A DNA stretch of 64,000 nucleotides, taken from contig NZ_JAUDRH010000017.1 in NCBI RefSeq assembly GCF_030381805.1, forward strand, positions 62,001-126,000, read 5' to 3'. The stretch is from Chlorogloeopsis sp. ULAP01 (GTDB lineage: Bacteria; Cyanobacteriota; Cyanobacteriia; Cyanobacteriales; Nostocaceae). The position numbers and the translations under genes are program-made. Below the pieces are notes generated by a model. That model ran no database searches. It worked only from the letters and a program-made list of their open reading frames with translations, and had not been told where the DNA came from. Of this stretch, positions 36,432 to 46,030 are shown piece after piece. How positions within the stretch are numbered: the first letter of the stretch is position 1; each line of letters begins with the position of its first letter.

Positions 36432-37559
36432 ATGATTGAGAACAATTTTGTAATTGATGCAGCGGTACACGCTTTTGACTTCTCAAACGAGAACAGAGTC
36501 AGAAGCTATCCTCCAGACAAGTTTCAGGATGTACAAAATTTTTGGCATCAGGTCATCCATGCATCATTAGAATCTCCAGAACCTGGTTATTTGCTGAGTT
36601 TTGAAGAGTTTACAAAGCGTTGGCAAGCGGAAGATCTTGCTCATGCCTTGTTTGTCGAATCCGATTTGGACATGGTGGTCGCCCACAGTGTTCAGATCTC
36701 GGCGGTTCTCCAAAATGGACCTAGCCCTTGGGATGCTCATGTTGAACTGAAGCGTTTAGCTCCTGACCGCGTACTACTCTATGCAGAGGTAGATACCTTC
36801 GCAGAAGACAAAAGTGCACTTTTTGACCACATGGAAAAACGAGTGAGCCAGGGAGCGGTTGGCTTTAAGTTCTATCCTTCCAATGGCATGTTTGACATCA
36901 AGTCAAACAAGATGGTCTCGATGTTTTATGACGATCCAGAAAATGCATATAAGCTCTTTGAAAAAGCTCGTGAATTGGGAGTCAAACATGTAGCCTTTCA
37001 CAAAGCACAACCTGTAGGGCCTGGACCTTCAGACGTGGTCAACGTCCAAGACATTTCAACTGCGGCAGCAGTGTTTCCTGACATGACATTTGAAGTTGTG
37101 CATACCGGCTGGGCTTTTTTAGAGGATTCAGCACTACAAATGCAGATGCATCCCAACGTCTACGCCAATCTAGAATCCACGATGGGTTTAGTTGTACGCC
37201 AGCCTCGCCGATTTGCCCACATTATCGGGAAATTGCTACAGTATGGCAAGCCAGAGCAGTTACTTTTTAGCTCTGGATGCGTGTTAAATCATCCTGATCC
37301 AATTATCAAGGCATTTATAGCCTTTGAGATGCCTGAGGATCTACGTGAAGGATATGAATATCCGGAGTTAACACTGGAAATTAAAAAGAAAATCCTCGGT
37401 GAAAACATGGCACGGATTCACGGTATAGACATTGAGCAGATCAAAAACCGAATTAAAAATGATAGATGGAGTCGCCTGAAAGCTAAGGGCAAAGCGGAAC
37501 CGTGGAGTTCACATCGTGCCCGCATAGGAAGTGTCAATAAAATTGCGAGTAGAAGATGA
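36432..37559 (+). CDS. Amidohydrolase-2 family protein (decarboxylase-like)
   Basis: 375 residues of a metal-dependent TIM barrel: an initial AAVHAFDF (in place of the canonical HxH), then GAVGFKFYPSNGMFD, a metal His region in VKHVAFHKA, MTFEVVHTGWAFLE, and a late Asp/Ser region LLFSSGCVLNHPDP. It looks like the ACMSD/uracil-like decarboxylase group, and the atypical first metal motif makes catalysis uncertain. It follows the CMD-like gene by about 50 bases in the same direction. Confidence 0.82.
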   Translation: MIENNFVIDAAVHAFDFSNENRVRSYPPDKFQDVQNFWHQVIHASLESPEPGYLLSFEEFTKRWQAEDLAHALFVESDLDMVVAHSVQISAVLQNGPSPWDAHVELKRLAPDRVLLYAEVDTFAEDKSALFDHMEKRVSQGAVGFKFYPSNGMFDIKSNKMVSMFYDDPENAYKLFEKARELGVKHVAFHKAQPVGPGPSDVVNVQDISTAAAVFPDMTFEVVHTGWAFLEDSALQMQMHPNVYANLESTMGLVVRQPRRFAHIIGKLLQYGKPEQLLFSSGCVLNHPDPIIKAFIAFEMPEDLREGYEYPELTLEIKKKILGENMARIHGIDIEQIKNRIKNDRWSRLKAKGKAEPWSSHRARIGSVNKIASRR

Positions 37560-37777
37560 TTTTCCGGTCAACGGTATCTTGGGTGGCTGATGTCTTAAGC
37601 CTATATTCCGCAGGTAAGCGAGGAGATTAGTAGTGCATTAAAGAAGTGTCATGCCAAGCCCAAGGAGCGATCGCTAATCCTGTCCTCATAGCAGCAGTAG
37701 TTTCTTTGCGGCTATGAACCCAAATTCAATTGAAATAAGTGTTGGGCTTGGCTCAAAAGTCGTATTCGCAAGACTGT

Positions 37778-37873
37778 ATCTCACTTCCCTTCCTTCGTGG
37801 AGGCTCCGAGTCCCCCGTTGTAGCGACTGGCGTTCGCCGGAGGCGTTCCCGTAGGCTACCTGAAGGGTTGAAT
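37778..37873. repeat. Small dispersed repeat cluster
   Basis: Palindrome-rich GC block including GCGTTCGCCGGAGGCGTTCC and CCCGTAGGCTACC, of the Nostoc dispersed-repeat type, directly upstream of a transposase fragment. Similar blocks are at 8062 and 39961. Confidence 0.6.
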
Positions 37874-38068
37874 ATGGCTGAAATCGAGCTAAGTATTTTA
37901 ACTCGTGAATGCCTTAACCGACAAATACCTGACAAAGCAACTTTAATTACAGAAGTTACTGCTTGGGTGACACAGAGAAATCAATGCTCACGCACTGTTG
38001 ACTGGCAGTTTTACACAGCAGATGCACGGATTAAACTTAAGCGTCTTTATCCCTCAATTCAAACTTGA
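37874..38068 (+). pseudogene. IS630-type transposase C-terminal fragment
   Basis: 64 residues: MAEIELSILTRECLNRQIPD, then WVTQRNQCSRTVDWQFYTAD and ARIKLKRLYPS, the classic end of IS630-family transposases. It inserts between the amidohydrolase and the DUF59 gene. Confidence 0.8.
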
Positions 38069-38098
38069 CAGAGTACTAATGAGTAGAGAAGTTAAACG

Positions 38099-38494
38099 AT
38101 GAACGATTCACTTAAAACTAAAGAAGATGTGATTGCTTTGGTTCAAACTAAGATGAATGAGGTTTACGACCCCTGTGGGCTGGCTCGGGGTCTCTCAATT
38201 GGAATGGTAGATATGGGGCTTATTTGTAGTATCAATGTTGAACCTGTAGACAATGCTTGGAAAGTGTTTTTACGAATTCGTTTTACCTCTGCAGGATGTG
38301 AATACTTCCCCTATTTTGAGAGGGAAATCCGTGAGCGACTAGAAGTATATCAGCAAATTGAAAGTATCAGCTTAGAATGGGATAAGAATATGGATTGGAC
38401 TCCTGATAATTTGAGCAAGGTGGCTAAATCAAAGTTGGAGGAACATAATGAAAAGCTTCTGTCAGCTGCGTTGCAAAGACAGCAGTTGAGATAA
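38099..38494 (+). CDS. DUF59/MIP18-family protein (PaaD-like)
   Basis: 131 residues. NEVYDPCGLARGLSIGMVDM and SAGCEYFPYFEREIRERL match the DUF59 fold used by Fe-S cluster assembly and transfer factors such as PaaD and SufT. The conserved Cys of SAGC is present. The C-terminus is helical. It may have been the last gene of the SnoaL-CMD-amidohydrolase run before the IS630 fragment arrived. Confidence 0.8.
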   Translation: MNDSLKTKEDVIALVQTKMNEVYDPCGLARGLSIGMVDMGLICSINVEPVDNAWKVFLRIRFTSAGCEYFPYFEREIRERLEVYQQIESISLEWDKNMDWTPDNLSKVAKSKLEEHNEKLLSAALQRQQLR

Positions 38495-38856
38495 AACCTT
38501 AAATTTACACATGGAGGCTGTGAAGTTCTTCAACTATCAATATGACTCTTTCCAAAGGAGGTTCTCTGTTCTAGCAACCAGGTCTTTCATCTTTTTTGGT
38601 TCAGTGCCATATACTAATTGGCTGAATGGTGTTGTGAAGAGTAACAAGCAAGGCTTTATCTCTTGGATATTATCAACCAAGTTCCGCCCCTTGTAGATAG
38701 CGATCGCACCCTAATTCAGCCATATTTTTACACATACATTTTGCCTCTTTTGTCAATGCGTAAGTCCTAGTGATTAGCGATCGCCTAATTGAAAAATCTT
38801 ATCTTTTTTTTGCTCTTTAATTCACATTTTGTTTATTTTGTCAATGCGTAAGTTCT
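38495..38856. other. Gap with a local direct repeat
   Basis: No convincing gene. TTTTGTCAATGCGTAAGT occurs twice, at 38748-38765 and 38836-38853. The second copy abuts the catalase-end repeat. Confidence 0.4.
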
Positions 38857-38910
38857 ATTATGATCAGGCGAGTAGCCTAACAATTGAGACTTTTCGTACA
38901 TCCTCTAAGC
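38857..38910. repeat. 54-bp copy of the catalase 3' end
   Basis: Identical to 30828-30881 at 47 of 54 positions and in the same orientation, including the last codons of catalase (read on the minus strand). The two copies are direct repeats bracketing about 8 kb of stress and metabolism genes. Confidence 0.75.
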
Positions 38911-38922
38911 TTGTGTGGCATT

Positions 38923-39270
38923 GTGGTTGATAGAAACACTGAGCAATATGTCGTTGTTAAGGGAACTGTGCCAAGATCTCTCAAGCTTCAATTCAAGGTT
39001 CTTTGCATCCAAAGAAAATTGCAGATGAGTTCGGTTCTAGAAGATCTGATCGGTAAATGGATACAAGCAGGTGGACCTGTTCCTGAATACCTCGTCGATT
39101 GGTCTAGCTCTAACCAAGATAATGAGAATTTAAAGGGATATATCCCAGAATCTCTAAAGCTTCAGTTCAAAGCCCTCTGCGCACACAAGCGAGTCACAAT
39201 GTATTCTGTTCTATATCACCTTGTCGATGAATGGGTGCGGACGGGTGGTTCTACTTCTGAATCCCCGTAG
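38923..39270 (+). CDS. Protein with two tandem ribbon-helix-helix-like units
   Basis: About 115 residues. The two halves repeat each other: KGTVPRSLKLQFKVLCIQRK followed by MSSVLEDLIGKWIQAGG, and KGYIPESLKLQFKALCAHKR followed by MYSVLYHLVDEWVRTGG. Each has the beta-alpha-alpha pattern of ribbon-helix-helix DNA-binding proteins (CopG/ParG-like). RHH proteins normally dimerise; a tandem copy would make an intramolecular dimer. GTG 38923 is preferred, because the part of the frame upstream comes from the catalase-end repeat. Confidence 0.65.
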   Translation: MVDRNTEQYVVVKGTVPRSLKLQFKVLCIQRKLQMSSVLEDLIGKWIQAGGPVPEYLVDWSSSNQDNENLKGYIPESLKLQFKALCAHKRVTMYSVLYHLVDEWVRTGGSTSESP

Positions 39271-39387
39271 TTTTGAAAGATTAATTTTATCAACTTTTAT
39301 AACTTACGCAAAGCCCCACTTTTTAAGGTAGGGCTGTTTCATTCTCTAAAAGACGTAAAATGACAAGCGCTGAGGGGATGAAAAACA

Positions 39388-40130
39388 ATGGCTGCAAATT
39401 TGATTGAACAACTGCGACAAGTTAAAGACTTTAGAACAAAAGATGGGCAAAGACATCCACCGTGGCTGGTGTTACTATTCGCCATCATGGGAACAATGCA
39501 CTACATTACCAAAAAAACTTGCCAGTTAATTGTCGATGGTGGCAATGATTAGGGACTTGCAGTTAAAGCGAATCAACTCTCCTTGCATCGCCAGATTCAG
39601 CATCATACGGCTCATACCAAACCAACGAGTCGGTATATCACAACTGAATGAACTCGAAACAGAGTCACAACAAGTACTGTACAAGTTTTCAATGATTTAA
39701 CTGGTATCAGTCAACAATGGATTGGCTTGAAGTCGTTAATCAAAGTTGAAAGAATTGGTACTCTTGTAGGCAAACCATGTCACCAAGTTTCTTACTACAT
39801 TACTAGTGGCGTCCGTTCAGCAGTTGATTTTGCCCAAGGAATTCGCAGGCGTTGGGCGATTGAGAATCGACGACTTTGGGTACTGGATATGGTTTTTGAT
39901 GAGGATCGTTCGACCATACGCATGGGGAATGCTCCTGCCAATCTATCGATTGTGCAAGCGTTAGCGAAGCTCCTCCGTAGGCGGAGCCTTCCCGTAGGGT
40001 AGGAGGCTCGCCCTCAATGTTCTGCGCCAAAATGGTTATTCTTCCATCACGTGTGCCCACAGATTTCTCGCGCTTTGATATTGACAAAATCAATTTAGTA
40101 CTGGTACCCAAAAGCCTTGTCTGCACTCTG
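39388..40130 (+). pseudogene. ISAs1-type transposase, degenerate
   Basis: The N-terminus MAANLIEQLRQVKDFRTKDG and DGQRHPPWLVLLFAIMG fits the DDE_Tnp_1-associated region. A large internal part is missing (jump from AIMGTMHY to TKKTCQLIVDGGND), several stops follow, then the C-terminus GIRRRWAIENRRLWVLDMVF, DEDRSTIRMGNAPANLSIVQ. A dispersed repeat (39961-40016) interrupts the last helix. Confidence 0.8.
39961..40016. repeat. Small dispersed repeat in the ISAs1 relic
   Basis: GCTCCTCCGTAGGCGGAGCC followed by TTCCCGTAGGGTAGGAGGCT forms strong stems. It splits the transposase C-terminus between IVQALAKL and NVLRQNGYS. Confidence 0.65.
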
Positions 40131-40135
40131 TTTAA

Positions 40136-40551
40136 AAATTCTCTAGGTACTTAACATTCCTAAAAATTTTATAGTTTTTATAGTTTTATTATATAGTTTA
40201 AGGTATTTAAGTCCTTAGAGACTTTTGATAATATACCATCAGGTCTCGTTGTGTTCTATCCATTGGGGGTTGGTAATTTTAGAGAAAAGTCAAATTTTCT
40301 TTTATACTCTTACACTTATATGCTCTGCCTTAACCCGTCAATATTGTTCGTATCAAGTACTGGCAGTTCCAAGCCACTGATATTACCCCTAAAAGCGCGG
40401 TGCTTGGGAAAACGGCAGTCGATTTGTCATTGAAATAGCTGAGAACTTAGAGGCAGGATAGAGTCTTTCGCGTAAGGGAGAACAAGCAAAGCTGACCTAG
40501 CAAAAGGCAAACATTAGGAAACATAGTTAACTATTTAACAGGTTTCCAAAT
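40136..40551. other. Upstream region of the STAND gene, no gene
   Basis: A/T-rich with no supported ORF. It presumably holds the STAND promoter. Confidence 0.4.
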
Positions 40552-43500
40552 ATGAATACACAGAAACAAAGACGTAAGCGCGGTGTTATTCTCAGCCTTG
40601 AAGGGTGCCAAAAACTTCGGGATGCAAGAATTGAGTCAGAAAATAAGGAGAATTTTGGAGAAAGGTATACCCTTGAAGAGCTAAGTGAACGCACTGGACT
40701 AGATACAGGTACAATCACAAAAGTACTGGCTCGCGAAGAAGGGGTTGACAAACGAACACTTGAGCGTTTTCTCGGAGCTTTTAATTTAGAACTAGATAAA
40801 AGTTTCTATTCAAACATTACCCAAAGCCACTTAGATTGGGGAGAAGCGATTGATACCTCTGTTTTTTACGGACGTACAGAAGAACTTGCTACCTTAGAGC
40901 AATTGATCCTAAAGGATCGCTGCCAAGTAGTGGCAATCTTGGGGATGGGGGGAATTGGTAAATCAGCTCTATCAGTAAAGCTTACAGAACAGATTAAAAA
41001 TAATTTTGAGTACGTTATCTGGCGATCGCTAAGAGAAGCTCCGCCAATTCAAGCGATTCTGGCTAACCTGATCCAGTTTTTGTCTAATGAACAGGAAACA
41101 GAAGCTAACTTACCAGAAAGCGTATGCGACAGAGTGTCGCGACTGATTGATTATCTGCGGCAGTATCGCTGTTTGCTGATACTAGATAATATGGAGTCGA
41201 TTTTGCGTGATGGTAGTCGAGCCGGACTTTATCGAGAGGGATACGAGTGTTATGGGGAGCTGCTCAGACGGGTGGGAGAAACATCTCACTCTAGTTGCTT
41301 GGTGTTGACAAGCCGGGAAAAACCGAAAGAAGTGGCATTACTAGAAGGAAAAACGCTATGCCTACGTTCATTCCAACTAGGTGGTATGAAGTCGGTGGAT
41401 GGGCAGGAAATCTTGAAAGTAAAGGGACTATGTGGAGTAGAAGAGGAATGTACAGCAATAGTTGAGCGCTATGCAGGTAATCCATTAGCCCTAAAGATAG
41501 TTGCTACGGCTATTCTCGATGTCTTTAATGGTAGCGTAAGTGAGTTTTTGCACAGAATACGGCAGTTTTTGGCGATATTCACGATATTTTAGAGCAGCAA
41601 TTTGAGCGTTTGTCAGATTTAGAAAAAGATATAATGTACTGGCTGGCAATTAATCGTGAGCCAGTTTCGCTATTAGAGTTGCAAGAAGATTTTGTATCAC
41701 CAATTCCGTCAAAAAAAATACTAGAAGCACTAGAGTCTTTAGTAAGGCGATCGCTCATCGAGAAGGCTTTGCCTACGCTAGTTGAAAAAAGCGCAGCACA
41801 CTTCACACTACAACCTGTAGTGATGGAGTATGTGACTGACAGATTGGTGGATCAAGTGTGTTCAGAAATTTTCCTTCAGAAACCAGCACTTTTCAAGTGT
41901 CATGCTCTGATCAAGGCGACCGCGAAAGACTACGTGAGGGAAATTCAAGTTCGCCTCATCCTCCAGCCAGTTATAGATGGGCTGCTTGTTCTCTTTGGGA
42001 GATGCCCTAGAAGTATTGAAAATCGGCTCACTCAAATTTTAGCCACCCTACGAGAAACATCACCGCTAGAAAAAAGTTATACGGCTGGAAATATTATTAA
42101 TCTGCTTTGTCATTTGGGAACTGATCTCAGAGGCTATGATTTTTCTTCTCTAACCGTTTGGCAAGCAGATTTGCGGAATGTGAAATTGCACGATGTAAAT
42201 TTCCAAAACGCCAATCTAACTAAGTCTGTTTTTGCTGATACCTTTGGTGGTGTTTTGTCAGTAATTTTTAGCCCTGATGGCAAACTTTTGGCTATGGGTG
42301 ATACCAATGGTGAGATTCGCTTGTACCAAGTTTCGGATGGGAAACAACTTCTGTCCTGTAAGGGGCATACCAACTGGGTTGTATCGCTTGCCTTTAGTCC
42401 TGATGGCAGAACTCTTGCTAGTGGTAGTGTTGACTGTACTGTGAAGTTGTGGGATGTCAGCACCGCTCAATGTCTGCAAATCTTGCAAGGACACGATGAC
42501 GAGGTTTGGTCAGTTGCCTTTAGTCCAGATGGTAACACACTAGCAAGTGGCAGTGATGATAATACAATAAAGTTATGGAGTGTCTGCACTGGTCAATGTC
42601 TCAGAACATTCCAAGGGCACACAAGTTGGGTATGCTCCGTTGCCTTCAGTAAGGATGGGCATATGCTAGTGAGTGGCAGTGATGACCACACAGTTCGGTT
42701 ATGGGATATTAACATCGGTGAATGCCTCAAAGTTTTCCACGGACACAGTGATGGGATACGGTCAATTGCCATCAGTCTTGATGGTAAAATGCTGGCGAGT
42801 GGTAGTGAAGACCAGATGATTAAGTTATGGGATGTCAGTACTGGTAAATGCCTTAAAACGTTCCAGGGACATTTAAATGAAGTATACTCAGTCACCTTTA
42901 GGTCGCAAGGTGATATTCTAGCCAGTGGCAGTTTTGACCAGACGGTGAGACTATGGAGCGTTAGCACCGGGGAATGCCTCAAAACTTTCCACGGACATTC
43001 CAGTTGGGTATATTCGGTCGCCTTTAGTCCACAGGGTGAGTTAGTGGCTAGTGGCAGTTACGATCAGATGGTACGACTGTGGGGTGTTCGTACTGGCGAA
43101 TGCCTCAAAACGCTTCAGGGATATACTCATCAGGTACTCTCAGTTGTCTTCAGTCCAGATGGGCAGAAGCTAGCAAGTGGCAGTCACGATTCTTCGGTGA
43201 GGTTGTGGGATGTCAGTACAGGTCAATGCCTCAAAACGTTCCAAGGACATGGTGCTGCAATCCAGTCAGTTGCCTTTAGTCCAGATGGACAGACCCTAGC
43301 AAGTGGCAGTGAAGATCGAACGGTGAGGTTGTGGGATGTTAATACAGGTCAAGTCTTGCAGACTTTCCAGGGACATCGTGCTGCGATTCGGTCAGTTGCC
43401 TTTAGTGCAGATGGACAAACGTTAGCAAGTGGCAGTGAAGACCAAACAGTCAGGATATGGGATGTCAACACGGGTCAAGCTTTAAGAACTTGCCAGGGAC

Positions 43501-44108
43501 ATATAGCTCAGGTCTGGTCAGTTGCCTTCAGTCCTCAAGGGATGATACTAGCCAGCGGCGCGTTGGAGGAAACACTCAAGCTGTGGGATGTCAGCACTGG
43601 TGAGTGCCTCAAGACCCTAGAGGGGCATACGAATTGGGTTTGGTCAGTTGCTTTTAGTCCGGATGGTAAGCTGTTGGCAAGTACCAGTACAGATCGAACG
43701 TTAAGGTTATGGAGTGTCAGCACTGGTGAATGCCTTAAAATTTTGCAGATAGATACGGGGTGGTTACTCTCAGTAGCCTTTAGCCCAGACAGCCGAATAC
43801 TAGCGAGTAGCTGTCAAGACCACACAGTTAGGTTGTGGGATCTGAGCACTGGTAAATGCCTCAAAGCCTTGGAAGGACATACAGGGGGTTGGATCAGGTC
43901 AGTCGCCTTTTGTCCGGATAATCAAACTTTGGCAAGCAGCGGTGAAGATGAGACAATAAGACTGTGGGAGGTAACAACAGGTGAGTGCTTAAAAGTTCTG
44001 AAAGTGGAGAAACCCTATAAGCGGATGAACATTATGGGGGTTACAGGTTTAACTACAGCGATTATTGCTACGCTGAAAGTTTTGGGGGCAGTTGCTGGTG
44101 AAAAATAG
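40552..44108 (+). pseudogene. STAND ATPase with WD40 repeats, one-base frameshift
   Basis: Frame 1 (40552-41592): an HTH-like N-terminus (ERYTLEELSERTGLDTGTIT), then an NB-ARC/STAND ATPase with Walker A AILGMGGIGKSAL (about 126-138), Walker B CLLILDNMESIL, and GNPLALKI. The frame shifts -1 at the T-run 41545-41549 (SEFL to AQNTAVFGDIHDILEQQFE) and continues through winged-helix-like RLSDLEKDIMYWLAINREPV and 14 WD40 repeats (SVAFSPDGxxLASGS, VRLWDVxTGxCL), two seven-bladed propellers, ending at 44108. One missing T explains the break. Such proteins act as sensors, some in anti-phage defence. An eight-residue insertion (KALPTLVE) near 41765 looks like a repeat remnant. Confidence 0.85.
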
Positions 44109-44455
44109 CATATTTAACAGTTATATGAAACCAATGGAGATTTTACCACCGAGAGAGATCAGCCCACCGCAAACCTTGTCTGAAACGTCAGTTTAATCTG
44201 AAGTTCCCCCGTGCAGCCGCTCTACGTAAGTATCAGCGATTTTTATTTGGGGGGAACTTCCGCTTAACGAACGGGAGATTTTCTTTGTCCGATAAGCTTT
44301 GTCCGATAAGTGTTAGTCCCTGACTATCTAGCTTTTACGGTAGCTAGGGCTAACCAGCCTTAAAGCTGCTTTGGCTCCTAACTTGACAGGGGCTAGACAA
44401 CCAGGGTAATCAACTGTTTCAATTCTAAGCCACTAAATAGATATGTAGACTGAAT
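44109..44455. repeat. Gap with GAACTTCCCCC inverted arms and a 13-bp direct repeat
   Basis: GAAGTTCCCCC near 44201 and GGGGGGAACTTC near 44252 form inverted arms, similar to those at 3834-4102. TTTGTCCGATAAG occurs twice in tandem at about 44284-44310. No gene. Confidence 0.45.
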
Positions 44456-44722
44456 CTACATAGTACTGAATTCGGTATCGCTTGGCAATCCCTGCGTGAA
44501 TTCATTTATGATACTTTCCAAATCATCTAGTTCGATGCCATTCAATGTATCGAAACTAGTCTCAAAGAGGTTACTGGTGAAATTATGACTTAAAGATTGC
44601 TCCTCTATAGTTGCAGTCTTTATTGCATTTGGAAAGATCCGTGAAAAAACAACTTCATAGGCATAACCTAAACCTAGCCATACTAAAATCGAAAATCCAA
44701 AATCTAAAATCCGAAATTGCAT
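44456..44722 (-). CDS. Small protein with N-terminal hydrophobic segment
   Basis: 88 residues, unrecognised. A good ribosome site (AAGGAGAAGAAGG) precedes ATG. The first 25 residues are hydrophobic (FSILVWLGLGYAYEVVF), the rest polar and acidic. Possibly a short membrane-anchored protein. Confidence 0.5.
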   Translation of the reverse strand: MQFRILDFGFSILVWLGLGYAYEVVFSRIFPNAIKTATIEEQSLSHNFTSNLFETSFDTLNGIELDDLESIINEFTQGLPSDTEFSTM

Positions 44723-44818
44723 CCTTCTTCTCCTTAAAGTTGGAACAGTACAGTTAAGGGTGTCTGAGAAAAGCTCTTCTTGCTTACCGGGTCATTTATT
44801 TAGTTTTTGAAAATTAGT

Positions 44819-45670
44819 TCACACTCGCAGACAAGTATTCAACTCTAGCGGTTTCAATACATTCTGAAGTTCCTCGTCTGATATATAGCCCTCCTTGGGT
44901 GGAGTAAAGCGCAACAATGCGGTTTCATAACAGGCTTGTGCTATGCGGATATGCTCTTGGGGAGTAAGCTCTGCAACAACTTTAACTGTCTCCTCTATAT
45001 GCTTCACTTCGGCACCGACACTGCTGTGTACACGTAGCCAACGTGTGGCATGAGTACCTGGTGGTAACAAAGCCTCCACACTGTGGATGTACTCCTCCCC
45101 TATAAATGTCCCTAAGCGTTCGGCTGTATAGAAAAAACCAACGCAACCAATTGGATCGGTCGTCTGCACACTTTGGATAAAGTAATCGACCAAAGACTTT
45201 ATAGGAGATGGCACAAGCGCTTGCACCACAGCCTCTGCGTCATATCCCATTGATTGAATATCGCGCAGAGCGAGTCGGTCGTGGCCTGCTTCCTCTCTGG
45301 CTTTCTGTACAGCCCACTGTGCCAAATTCTTACGACCAGATACAGCGAAGCGCTGGGCAGCTTCTTCCATCAGTCGTGAGGTATGGCAACTTGAATGGTA
45401 AGCACCAGCAAGCCGCCATACCCAACGTGTAGGGGTCAGGGCTGGTGGTCTACGGTTCGACTTCACAGCCTTCCAGGCTAATGCGATCGCCCTATCTAAA
45501 AGCTTCTGAGTTTTAGCTAGGCTGTCTGTACCAACCTTTTTTGCAGCAAAGCCAGCCCCCCTCTCTACAGAACTGGGTTGATGCAGCCTAGTGCAATTGG
45601 CTATCTTCACTGCTACTTCGTCAGATACAACACACGCCGATTCTGTATCAATTAAAAAGTCATTACGCAT
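44819..45670 (-). CDS. Iron-containing redox enzyme, heme-oxygenase-like fold
   Basis: About 283 residues, helical. The segment QKAREEAGHDRLALRDIQSM (Glu and His ligands) and a later HSSVGAEVKHIEETVK fit the heme-oxygenase-like diiron group, as does the central GTFIGEEYIHS. The natural substrate is unknown. ATG 45670 has a GAGG ribosome site; the frame opens at a GTG 15 bases earlier. Just upstream is the scrap of a ThDP-dependent enzyme, hinting at a former biosynthetic pair. Confidence 0.75.
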   Translation of the reverse strand: MRNDFLIDTESACVVSDEVAVKIANCTRLHQPSSVERGAGFAAKKVGTDSLAKTQKLLDRAIALAWKAVKSNRRPPALTPTRWVWRLAGAYHSSCHTSRLMEEAAQRFAVSGRKNLAQWAVQKAREEAGHDRLALRDIQSMGYDAEAVVQALVPSPIKSLVDYFIQSVQTTDPIGCVGFFYTAERLGTFIGEEYIHSVEALLPPGTHATRWLRVHSSVGAEVKHIEETVKVVAELTPQEHIRIAQACYETALLRFTPPKEGYISDEELQNVLKPLELNTCLRV

Positions 45671-45728
45671 ATTTCTTTTCCTCACTTATGGTTGTTGCAG
45701 AATTAGAGAAAATCACTCGTGGGAAAAG

Positions 45729-45960
45729 TTATTGCTCAGGGATAATTACCTTCGCACCTTCCCACCGTGCAGTAAACAGCTCGGTTAACGCGTTAGCGAT
45801 CCCCAGTTCTGTTTTCGCGACGAAAGTGAAGTACTTTGATTGAACTATGTTGCAGTGCGTGCTACTGGGGGCGATCGCGCCTCCCGAAACACCAAACGCA
45901 TATTGCACTCCCATATCTTCCAGCATTTTGACCACATAAGCCTTACTTGTGCATTAGCAA
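45729..45960 (-). pseudogene. ThDP-binding enzyme N-terminal scrap
   Basis: VKMLEDMGVQYAFGVSGGAI matches the N-terminal pyrimidine-binding start of ThDP-dependent decarboxylase/synthase proteins (usually LVxxLExxGVxxVFGVPGG). After IAP the reading diverges (SSTHCNIVQSKYF) and stops at 45729, and the upstream frame is broken. Confidence 0.5.
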
Positions 45961-46030
45961 GCAAAAGAACGCAATTGCGGACTTCATGAGCGATAGCGTT
46001 ATTCCCAGGCATTTCTGTACGTTCAGCCAA

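Noticed and set aside
38511..38696. A 61-codon ORF after the DUF59 gene
   Set aside because: No ribosome site, odd composition and no protein-like pattern.
41545..41549. Programmed -1 frameshift in the STAND gene
   Set aside because: Five T preceded by G do not form a canonical X XXY YYZ slippery site in the zero frame and no clear stimulatory hairpin was seen; a lost base is simpler.
42134..42982. Minus-strand open frames opposite the WD40 repeats
   Set aside because: They are low-complexity antisense shadows of the repeated WD40 coding sequence.
44284..44420. Possible tRNA or structured RNA near the TTTGTCCGATAAG repeats
   Set aside because: Folding by eye gives no cloverleaf and no T-loop GTTCRA in the right place.
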